Below the pieces are notes generated by a model. The model saw only the letters and a program-made list of their open reading frames with translations. It did no database searches and had not been told where the DNA came from. A program made the position numbers and the translations under genes. A DNA stretch of 14,974 nt from Akkermansiaceae bacterium (GTDB lineage: Bacteria > Verrucomicrobiota > Verrucomicrobiia > Verrucomicrobiales > Akkermansiaceae): contig JABHEX010000006.1 of assembly GCA_018676385.1 (NCBI GenBank), positions 1 through 14,974 of the forward strand, read 5' to 3'. This document shows, piece after piece, positions 7,413 to 13,938 of this stretch. Position 1 is the stretch's first letter. Every line of letters begins with the position of its first letter.

Positions 7413-9644
7413 CTAAAACTGAACTTCAAAACCAGCATAGAGGTGACGACCGCGTCCGTTGCGAGGACCCTCAGGCACAAGTGAGACAATGTTTTCTTCA
7501 TCAAAAACATTATAAATACCACCGATAATCTTCCAGTTCTCATCGAGCTGATACCATGCTGACATGTCGACTAGAACAGATGAATCAACCAGTCCCTCAC
7601 GCGTTGAAGTCACCGAATCACGCTGATTACCACCCGTGCCATACATTGAACTTGTCCAAGTAGCGTCGAGGTTAGCTCCCCACTTCTCTAAGTCGATACC
7701 GACACCGGCAGCAATTTTCCACTCGGGAATGTACGGGATATCATTGCCCTTGGTGCTACCCCCTTGGAAATCAGTAAATATATTTCCCGAATCGGCGGCA
7801 TTATTAGAGGTGATTATTGCCTGTGTCCATGTAGCACTCACATACATTGGGAGACGATACCCCTTACCTGCTTTAGAGGCAGGATCGTGGCTAAGCTGAG
7901 CCTCAATGCCATATACTTTGGCTGAACCACCATTTGCTGGATCACCTACGCCAACGCCTGTAGCAGGTGCTAGCAGGTTATCAAAATCAGTGTAGAAACC
8001 TACTAACTCAAATCCAACTTGGTTGTCAGAATTGTTGTAACGCCACCCAAGCTCGTAGGAAATAGATGTCTCCTCATCGGTTTGTTTGGCCGAGTTAGTT
8101 TCACTGTATCCTTTGGGGCTTGGAGTCGAGACCCCTCGGTAAATACCTCCAAAAAGAGAATCTGTTTCACCGAGTTCGTAGGTGAAGCCCATACCTCCAG
8201 ACCAAACGTTGAGGTCATCACGACGGGAAGCCCCCCCCTTGAAATCCTCATACTTAAAATTGAGGTGCTCATAGCGCACACCAGGCCGCAAGTTGAGTTT
8301 ACCTAATTTAATAGAATCCTCAACAAACACCGCAATCGCATCCGTCTGCTGGCGGCGATTCGAATCACTACCAGGAATACCTGAAGTCGTTAAATTGAAG
8401 TCTCCCGCACCGTCTGAGGTATATTTGTCAACCCACTGAAAACGCCTCACTCTATCACGGTGCAATCGCACACCACCTGTAATACTGTGATCTACATTTC
8501 CTGCAGTGAGGTCGTATTGTCCAGCAAATTGAAGACCATAGCTGTAGTAGTCGCGGTTGTTTGCTTTAACATCGATGACTGTGCCAGCAGTTTGACCACG
8601 CAGCTCATTCACCTTGGCTGGATCAAGTAGCGCACTGTGTAAGCTACTACCATTCACTTTGTTTAGTTTATACCAGTTACGGTTAAATCGATTATAATAG
8701 GCTGTCGCTTCAAGCTTAAGAACATCACTCGGTTCTGCAGTCCATTTTAAATAACTGCGGGTCTGAAAGGTATCGATATTGTCAAACTTTGTAGCCGCAT
8801 AGCGATCATAAGGATTGCTCTTAGCATCACTCTCAGAGAGCCCAAGATAGGTTTCGTCTGCATCAAAATCGGTATAACCCACCTTGAACTCAAGCCGCTG
8901 CTTAAGAGCAGTATCCGGCTCCCAGAACATCTTCAGCATAGGCTCGATTCGATCAAACCCAGTGCTTTGACCACCATGACCCTGAATGGATCGAAATCCA
9001 TCAGTAGACTGGTAGTGCATCTCAAGCAGATACCCTACCCTACCATTTTTGGTGTCCACAGCATTACCATAGTATGCATGCCCTAGTATCGTGTTGTCAG
9101 ATCCAAAGGTAAACTTGCCGTAGAAAGTTTCTTTATCAGGAACAGGCGTGGAAAGATAGTTGATCACACCACCTGTGGTGTGAGGACCATACTTAACTTG
9201 GCTAGAGCCCTTCAGCACTTCAATACCACTCATTCTTCCTGCATTTGGAGAATAATAAGCACCTGGTGCTGAGTAAGGCGCCGGCGCCATGAGAATGCCA
9301 TCCTCCATGACCGTGGTCTTCTCACTTCGAGTACCCAGATTACCGCGAATTGAAAGATTAGGAAATAGGCCATAACCATCCTCTTCTCGAGTGTAAACGC
9401 CGGGCACCTTGGCAAGCAAGCGGTTCACGTTGGTGTAGTTTTGCTGGCGCATATCCTCGACACCGAGGTAAGCCGCAGAACCTACTAGTTCAGTAACTCG
9501 ATCCTTACCCCCCACAACAGTCAGGGGTGTAAGTTGCTCATTTTCAGCGGTAGCTGTGATAGCCGCCAAGTTACCTAAACTGCAAGCAGTCAAGGCAATC
9601 GTCCTGTTTATGTTTTTTTTCATAAGATTTTTTAATAGTCTCAT
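7413..9644 (-). CDS. TonB-dependent outer-membrane receptor, FecA-like
   Basis: This 743-residue outer-membrane beta-barrel receptor probably imports an Fe(III)-chelate with TonB energy. A signal peptide (ending about ITATA, residue 33) is followed by a TonB-box-like LTPLTVVGG (38-46). The plug domain (about 48-165) contains DGYGLFPNLSIRG (89-101), APAPYSAPGAYY (120-131) and GIEVLKGSSQVKYGP (140-154), which resemble the ferric-dicitrate receptor FecA. A 22-stranded barrel is expected for the rest, ending in a C-terminal Phe as needed for barrel assembly. The FecA signalling domain is absent and no fecI/fecR neighbours exist, so control through the Fur box upstream is more likely. The substrate is not certain from sequence. 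A second start at 9623 (MKKNINRTIAL) gives a more typical signal peptide and may be the true one; neither start has a Shine-Dalgarno. Confidence 0.88.
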   Translation of the reverse strand: MRLLKNLMKKNINRTIALTACSLGNLAAITATAENEQLTPLTVVGGKDRVTELVGSAAYLGVEDMRQQNYTNVNRLLAKVPGVYTREEDGYGLFPNLSIRGNLGTRSEKTTVMEDGILMAPAPYSAPGAYYSPNAGRMSGIEVLKGSSQVKYGPHTTGGVINYLSTPVPDKETFYGKFTFGSDNTILGHAYYGNAVDTKNGRVGYLLEMHYQSTDGFRSIQGHGGQSTGFDRIEPMLKMFWEPDTALKQRLEFKVGYTDFDADETYLGLSESDAKSNPYDRYAATKFDNIDTFQTRSYLKWTAEPSDVLKLEATAYYNRFNRNWYKLNKVNGSSLHSALLDPAKVNELRGQTAGTVIDVKANNRDYYSYGLQFAGQYDLTAGNVDHSITGGVRLHRDRVRRFQWVDKYTSDGAGDFNLTTSGIPGSDSNRRQQTDAIAVFVEDSIKLGKLNLRPGVRYEHLNFKYEDFKGGASRRDDLNVWSGGMGFTYELGETDSLFGGIYRGVSTPSPKGYSETNSAKQTDEETSISYELGWRYNNSDNQVGFELVGFYTDFDNLLAPATGVGVGDPANGGSAKVYGIEAQLSHDPASKAGKGYRLPMYVSATWTQAIITSNNAADSGNIFTDFQGGSTKGNDIPYIPEWKIAAGVGIDLEKWGANLDATWTSSMYGTGGNQRDSVTSTREGLVDSSVLVDMSAWYQLDENWKIIGGIYNVFDEENIVSLVPEGPRNGRGRHLYAGFEVQF

Positions 9645-9658
9645 TTAATTTTGATATT

Positions 9659-9672
9659 ACCACATAAGTGGT
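9659..9672 (-). other. Small perfect hairpin in receptor 5' leader
   Basis: ACCAC (9659-9663) and GTGGT (9668-9672) form a 5-bp inverted repeat with a 4-base loop. It falls between the predicted receptor promoter and its ATG. It could be a 5' stabilising hairpin or chance. Confidence 0.3.
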
Positions 9673-9680
9673 GGCGCACG

Positions 9681-9709
9681 CTTTTATTGATATTGATTCT
9701 CAATTGCAA
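9681..9709 (-). promoter_or_regulatory. Predicted sigma-70-type promoter of the receptor/TonB cluster
   Basis: On the minus strand a -35 candidate TTGCAA (9709-9704) and a -10 candidate TAAAAG (9686-9681) are separated by exactly 17 bp. Each matches consensus at four of six positions. The 17-bp spacer contains the Fur box, which is the expected position for repression by Fur. The receptor ATG lies 36 nt downstream of the -10. Confidence 0.45.
9688..9702 (-). promoter_or_regulatory. Fur box upstream of the receptor gene
   Basis: The minus strand reads TGAGAATCAATATCA. This matches the 7-1-7 Fur consensus TGATAAT-N-ATTATCA at 12 of 14 defined positions, with one mismatch in each half. Its place between -35 and -10, 43 nt before the receptor ATG, and the function of the downstream genes (receptor, ExbB, ExbD, TonB) all support iron-dependent repression of the minus-strand cluster. 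It may also affect the divergent lepB promoter. Confidence 0.7.
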
Positions 9710-9732
9710 GATGTTTTTGTATTAAATATTAA
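9704..9732 (+). promoter_or_regulatory. Possible lepB promoter sharing the palindromic -35
   Basis: TTGCAA at 9704-9709 is its own reverse complement, so it can also act on the plus strand. There it is followed after 17 bp by TATTAA (9727-9732), a 4/6 match to the -10 consensus. The lepB ATG lies 46 nt downstream. AT-rich surroundings make chance matches likely. Confidence 0.25.
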
Positions 9733-9778
9733 ATTTTGCCTTGCTGGATGCCTCAACGTAACCGCTATTCATCCCAGT

Positions 9779-11035
9779 ATGTTCTCAGCTAAGTGGAAAA
9801 AAGAAGCCAAACTCCTCGATAAGGCAGCCAAAAAGTTCCTAAACTACAAGCGCGATTTGCTGACCGAACAGCAAATCCAAGAAATTACCTCACGCCGTGA
9901 AGATCTCCAACATACATGGAAATCAAGTAACCGTGATAAATACGCCGAAGCCTCTAAGCAGCTCCAGGCGACATGTGAAAACGCTCTACCCCGCCAACAT
10001 TCACAAGGATGGTTCGAAGAGAATCTCGAGGTGCTTTTCGTAGCAATCGTCATCGCTCTTGGACTTCGTACTTATGTGGTCCAGCCCTTTCGTATTCCAA
10101 CCGGGTCCATGCAACCTACACTCAACGGGATCGTGGCGACATCTGTGGTCTCCACTGATGAATTTCCTAATATGGCGGTAAGGCAACTACAACGTCTAAG
10201 TCATGGCAGAAACTATGTAGATCTCGTACTTAAAGAAGACAAGCGCTTGAAGCAAGATAACCCCATCGTGGAGGCTCAGTTCATGCATTTCTTCACACGC
10301 ACTTACATCTATTTTGATGATGGCACACGACTGACTTTCCCCGGTCCCAAATCAGCCTTACTGGGCTACGATCGCCACACGGAAAAGGGATTTGGCCTCG
10401 CTGAAAAATGCGGCTACTTGCAGGACCAATCCAAACTCCCTCCCTACATCACCCAAGATAAAATTGCTCAAGCTCCGTTTGATGGAACACGCAGTAAGAC
10501 ACGTGCAATATATCTTAACCCCACGCTTCCAGCAGGCACGGTCATTGCTCGCGGCTACATTGACAGCGGCGACCTCATCCTTGTTGATAAGGTCTCCTAC
10601 CACTTCCGACGTCCCAATAGAGGTGAAGTTTTTGTATTCGATACACGCGATATTTCCTACATTCAATCCCAGCCAAATCCAGGATCTCATTATATTAAGC
10701 GATTGGCTGGAACGCCAGGAGATCAGTTGCAGATACAAAATAACGACCTCTACCTAAACGGCAAAAAAGCTACCGAGCAAGGCATCTTGGGCGTCATGAG
10801 TAAGAAAGATGGTTACCGTGGATACGATCCGAACGGTCGTCTTGCAAACCAGAAGCTTTTCAAAGCGCGCTCATCTAACATCCCTGGCATGAATGAGTAT
10901 ATCGCATTGGGCGACAACAGTTATAACTCGTCTGACTCACGAACTTGGGGCACGGTAAAGGAATTCAACGTCATTGGCCCAGCTGCTATCTCACTCTGGC
11001 CATTTGCCAGCGGTCACTGGGGTGCCATCAAATAA
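9779..11035 (+). CDS. lepB: Signal peptidase I, oversized
   Basis: This membrane protease (S26 family) removes signal peptides from exported proteins. The ATG at 9779 gives 418 residues starting MFSAKWKKEA. The earlier in-frame ATG (9668) would place coding sequence over the Fur box and adds residues that do not look like this family. Visible parts are a charged cytoplasmic N-terminus (1-82) and one membrane anchor (about 84-100). The catalytic serine is Ser110 in IPTGSMQPTL. DLILVDKVSYHFRRPNRGE (264-282) follows, then catalytic Lys307 in HYIKRLAGTPGD and the late box GDNSYNSSDSRTWG (378-391). The Ser-Lys distance is 197 residues, against about 55 in the E. coli enzyme, because of an insert at about 119-260. 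The gene is divergent from the receptor and 66 nt upstream of the squalene/phytoene synthase gene. Confidence 0.92.
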   Translation: MFSAKWKKEAKLLDKAAKKFLNYKRDLLTEQQIQEITSRREDLQHTWKSSNRDKYAEASKQLQATCENALPRQHSQGWFEENLEVLFVAIVIALGLRTYVVQPFRIPTGSMQPTLNGIVATSVVSTDEFPNMAVRQLQRLSHGRNYVDLVLKEDKRLKQDNPIVEAQFMHFFTRTYIYFDDGTRLTFPGPKSALLGYDRHTEKGFGLAEKCGYLQDQSKLPPYITQDKIAQAPFDGTRSKTRAIYLNPTLPAGTVIARGYIDSGDLILVDKVSYHFRRPNRGEVFVFDTRDISYIQSQPNPGSHYIKRLAGTPGDQLQIQNNDLYLNGKKATEQGILGVMSKKDGYRGYDPNGRLANQKLFKARSSNIPGMNEYIALGDNSYNSSDSRTWGTVKEFNVIGPAAISLWPFASGHWGAIK

Positions 11036-11101
11036 TGTAGTTTGAGTCGTGGATTTCTGTCCTGACCGTTCATTCCAAGTATTCATCGATCAGATTTTTG
11101 T

Positions 11102-11923
11102 ATGGCATCTTCCAAAGAAATCACCAAAAAAGCGAAGTCAAATCTCGCATTCGCACTCGCCTGCTTACCGAAACAGCGTAAACAGGACATGGTGGTTTTC
11201 TATGCTTTCTGCAGAGTCATCGACGATTTAGCAGATGATCCTGGCATTTCTGTCGCAGAGAGACGAGCTGGACTAGCTCGCTGGAAAAAAGGCCTTCTGG
11301 ACGGCTTTGATGAACCAGATGAATTAGAAACCGAAGTCGCGGAAATCATTGGACGTTACTCAATATCCTCTCAGCCGTTTCTGGATCTAATCGATGGTTG
11401 TGAATCTGACCTTGCTCCACAACGTTTTCAAACTTGGGATGAATTGAAAGAATACACTTACCAAGTGGCGAGCTGCGTAGGCATCATTTCCACACATATT
11501 TTCGGCTGTACCCACCCAGATTCACTGAAGTATGCAGTCGCTCTTGGCCATGCCTTGCAAATCACAAATATTCTACGCGACGTGGGCGAGGACCTAAAAA
11601 ATGGTGGGCGTATCTACTTGCCATTGAATGATATGATACGCTTTCAATACAGCGAACGCGATCTTATTGGGCGTGTTCATGATGGACGTTTTATAGCGAT
11701 GATGTCGTATCAGGCAGACCGAGCCGATGCACTCTATCAGGAGGCGATCGATTGCCTACACCAAGATGATGCTAAAGCGCTCAAAGCAGCCGAGGCAATG
11801 CGTAAGATTTATCAAACTTTATTGAAAAAAATAAAAGCTGACGGCTTCCGCGTCTTTGACAAACGTTACCGACTTTCCAAGACGAGAAAGTCAGCTATTT
11901 TGATAACCACCCTGATGTCGTAA
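11102..11923 (+). CDS. Squalene/phytoene synthase family protein
   Basis: This 273-residue enzyme belongs to the head-to-head prenyl synthases that join two prenyl diphosphates through a cyclopropyl intermediate (phytoene, squalene or presqualene diphosphate, or C30 dehydrosqualene). Both Mg-binding aspartate motifs are present: DDLAD (41-45) in YAFCRVIDDLADD, and DVGED (160-164) in ITNILRDVGEDL, followed by GGRIYLP (168-174). The length is normal for the bacterial family. Substrate and product cannot be decided from sequence, because no desaturase, cyclase or other hpn/crt gene lies in the window. It follows lepB by 66 nt with no terminator seen between them, so co-transcription is possible. 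No Shine-Dalgarno precedes the ATG. Confidence 0.9.
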   Translation: MASSKEITKKAKSNLAFALACLPKQRKQDMVVFYAFCRVIDDLADDPGISVAERRAGLARWKKGLLDGFDEPDELETEVAEIIGRYSISSQPFLDLIDGCESDLAPQRFQTWDELKEYTYQVASCVGIISTHIFGCTHPDSLKYAVALGHALQITNILRDVGEDLKNGGRIYLPLNDMIRFQYSERDLIGRVHDGRFIAMMSYQADRADALYQEAIDCLHQDDAKALKAAEAMRKIYQTLLKKIKADGFRVFDKRYRLSKTRKSAILITTLMS

Positions 11924-11960
11924 CCCAAGATTTCCTCATAGCCAAGCCATAGAATTAAGG

Positions 11961-11972
11961 TATATTAATATA
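11961..11972. repeat. 12-bp AT palindrome upstream of the small lipoprotein gene
   Basis: TATATTAATATA is a perfect palindrome in the 83-bp gap between the synthase and the small lipoprotein gene, 34 nt before the ATG. It may supply the -10 of that gene's promoter; no good -35 is seen. It could be chance in an AT-rich gap. Confidence 0.3.
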
Positions 11973-12006
11973 AACTTAAATTGCTAATTACCAATAGAAT
12001 ATCGTT

Positions 12007-12330
12007 ATGAAAATTAGATCCCTTATCGGAATCACAGCCCTCGCATGCTGCATTAACTCATGCACTGATGTCACCGGTCTCACCAGCGGTTCTCGTTCAA
12101 CAGGCGCAGAAGTTCCTGCACCACGATTCAGCACCGAAAAAGTCCCGCTAGGATATCCACACCCCGCAGGAAAAGCTCATATGGTAGTCAGCCCATACCG
12201 ACCATATAATGTAATCGACGTTAAAGGATTTTATAGTGGTAACATCGTGGGAGATCCATCAACTGGCAAGATCGACCCTGCATCCGGTATGGTTATCCCG
12301 GGGACCGCAAAGCGTTTTCGAATTCCCTAA
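12007..12330 (+). CDS. Small lipoprotein of unknown function
   Basis: I do not recognise a characterised family. The 107-residue product has a lipoprotein-type signal peptide: MKIR, a hydrophobic core, then CCINSC with Cys19 (or Cys14/15) as the lipidation site. The mature part is polar and Gly/Pro-rich, with the segment SPYRPYNVIDVKGFYSGN (about 62-79). Next comes a tandem imperfect heptapeptide, DPSTGKI then DPASGMV, and the protein ends PGTAKRFRIP. No membrane helix follows the signal. It stands alone, 83 nt after the synthase gene, and is followed by a hairpin with a T-run, so it is probably its own transcription unit. No Shine-Dalgarno is visible. A surface or periplasm-facing structural role is a guess. 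Confidence 0.72.
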   Translation: MKIRSLIGITALACCINSCTDVTGLTSGSRSTGAEVPAPRFSTEKVPLGYPHPAGKAHMVVSPYRPYNVIDVKGFYSGNIVGDPSTGKIDPASGMVIPGTAKRFRIP

Positions 12331-12349
12331 CCCAATGAACGACCTCCTG

Positions 12350-12378
12350 CCAGCAGCAGCATGCTGGTATAATTTTTT
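12350..12378 (+). terminator. Weak intrinsic terminator after the small lipoprotein gene
   Basis: CCAGCA (12350-12355) and TGCTGG (12362-12367) form a 6-bp stem with a 6-base loop (GCAGCA). A T6 run follows after five bases (12373-12378). The stem is short and the T-run slightly displaced, so efficiency is uncertain. Confidence 0.42.
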
Positions 12379-12387
12379 GTATAATTT
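12367..12387 (+). promoter_or_regulatory. Twin TATAAT direct repeat, possible promoter of the efflux operon
   Basis: GTATAATTT occurs twice, at 12367-12375 and 12379-12387, giving two perfect -10 hexamers 12 bp apart and about 95-107 nt before the efflux gene start. No good -35 is found 16-18 bp upstream of either. The rest of the 149-bp gap holds a 10-bp palindrome, GCTTTAAAGC (12465-12474), just before the ATG, and nothing else recognisable. Confidence 0.3.
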
Positions 12388-12479
12388 GCACAACTCATTC
12401 ATTTCCGTTGTGTTTCACACACATCATCCAACTGAATGTCTCTAACGTTACATTTTAGTATTACGCTTTAAAGCAACTC

Positions 12480-13901
12480 ATGATATCTTCACAAGCTGAC
12501 AAAAAATCCCGTATACCTGTATGGATAAACTTGTTGGCCATCTTTGTCATGAGTAGCGCTTGCCACCCAGGAGGTAAACCTACAAAGCAGATAAAAGTCA
12601 CTGTGCCTGAAGCATGGAGCGTATCAGGAGGCAAGACTCCATCACGTATCAGTTCTGGATGGATCAAAGACCTCAATGACAGCAAACTCAATCAGCTCGT
12701 CAACGAGGCAATGAACAGAAACCCAGATCTGCTCGCTACCTCTGAGCGACTTAAGGCAGCGCGCGCCGGGCTGGTTCGCGCTCGTGCGGCACAAATACCG
12801 TCTTTGGATATCTCAGGATCAGGTAGCCGCTCGCGAACAAATCAAAATGCCGCCGGTGGCACTCGGTCATATTCCTCCAATCAGAGAGTTTCAGTAGGTG
12901 CTAGTTGGGAACTTGACCTATGGGGACGCTTAGGGAATCTCCAAAACGTAGCCAAAGCGGACTACGATGCACTTTTGGCGGATTTTCGAGGTACACGCCT
13001 CTCGCTTGCAGCAAACATCGCCAGCCTCTGGTATGACTTAATTAGCTCCGAGAACCAAGTGCTCCTTGCTCAGGACACACTTACCAGCTACCGCATGGTA
13101 GAAAAAATAATTGAGCGCAACTACAAAGCTGCAACAGCTCGCGCCTTAGCGCTTCAGTTATCAAGGAACAACGTATTCAGTGCAGAGCGAATCCTCAGGG
13201 CACGCATGCAGAGGCGGGACGATGCCCGCAGAATTATTGAAATCTTACTGGGCCGCTACCCAAGTGGTCAAATGATCGCACCAGCTACACTACCAACAAT
13301 CCGACGTGACATTCCAACCGGACTGCCCGCCGGGCTGTTAAGTCGCCGTCCTGATCTAATACGTGCACGCAAACGACTTGATGCCTCTTTTTATCGCACG
13401 CTTGCTACACAAAAAAGCCTCCTACCATCACTAAAACTCACAGGCAGATCCGGCACAGCATCCAGCGATTATTCGAATTTGCTAAATCCAGGATTTCTTG
13501 CCTCCTCCATTTCAACATCTCTAGCACAATCTATTTTTGAAGGCGGCTCCCAGCGAGAGGACATACGTGCCGCTATCGCCCGCAATAAGGCCGCTGTTCA
13601 CGATTATACCAGAATCGCACTGCAGGCTTTCAGGGAGGTCGAGTCCGCTCTCGCCTCCGAAAACTGGCTCAAGCAGCAGGAACATTTTCTCAGAAAAGAA
13701 CTCCAACAAGCTACCCTTGCTGAGCGGCAGGCAGAGCGCGACTACGTGGAGGGTGTAGCTGGAGTTGACATCATCGACCTACTCGAATCCCAACGCAGGG
13801 CATCCAAGGCCCGCAGTTCTCTCATTGATTTGCAAAACCAGCGTATCCAGAACCGTATCAATCTGCACCTTGCCCTTGGTGGCGATTTCAATACCCAGTA
13901 A
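12480..13901 (+). CDS. Outer-membrane efflux factor, NodT/OprM type
   Basis: This 473-residue protein of the TolC/OprM superfamily forms the outer-membrane exit channel of a tripartite RND pump. The N-terminus has a hydrophobic signal ending MSSAC, with Cys28 as the likely lipid-modified residue; the -3 serine is less usual than leucine. The first repeat contains LVNEAMNRNPDLLATSERLK and SWELDLWGRLGNLQ, a hallmark of NodT-type factors. The second repeat starts near GLPAGLLSRRPDLIRARKRL and PSLKLTGRSG. Long coiled-coil helices surround both. It is the first gene of an operon with the membrane-fusion protein that follows. The substrate is unknown. No Shine-Dalgarno is apparent. Confidence 0.92.
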   Translation: MISSQADKKSRIPVWINLLAIFVMSSACHPGGKPTKQIKVTVPEAWSVSGGKTPSRISSGWIKDLNDSKLNQLVNEAMNRNPDLLATSERLKAARAGLVRARAAQIPSLDISGSGSRSRTNQNAAGGTRSYSSNQRVSVGASWELDLWGRLGNLQNVAKADYDALLADFRGTRLSLAANIASLWYDLISSENQVLLAQDTLTSYRMVEKIIERNYKAATARALALQLSRNNVFSAERILRARMQRRDDARRIIEILLGRYPSGQMIAPATLPTIRRDIPTGLPAGLLSRRPDLIRARKRLDASFYRTLATQKSLLPSLKLTGRSGTASSDYSNLLNPGFLASSISTSLAQSIFEGGSQREDIRAAIARNKAAVHDYTRIALQAFREVESALASENWLKQQEHFLRKELQQATLAERQAERDYVEGVAGVDIIDLLESQRRASKARSSLIDLQNQRIQNRINLHLALGGDFNTQ

Positions 13902-13938
13902 TCAACTACTACTTGTTCAATCCAAATCGATTCCACTC

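Noticed and set aside
9668..9778. N-terminal extension of the signal peptidase from ATG 9668
   Set aside because: It runs through the Fur box and predicted promoters, has no Shine-Dalgarno and gives residues unlike the family; ATG 9779 gives a typical charged N-terminus.
12007..13901. Small lipoprotein as part of the efflux operon
   Set aside because: A terminator-like hairpin and 149 bp separate it from the efflux factor, and it has no efflux-related motif.
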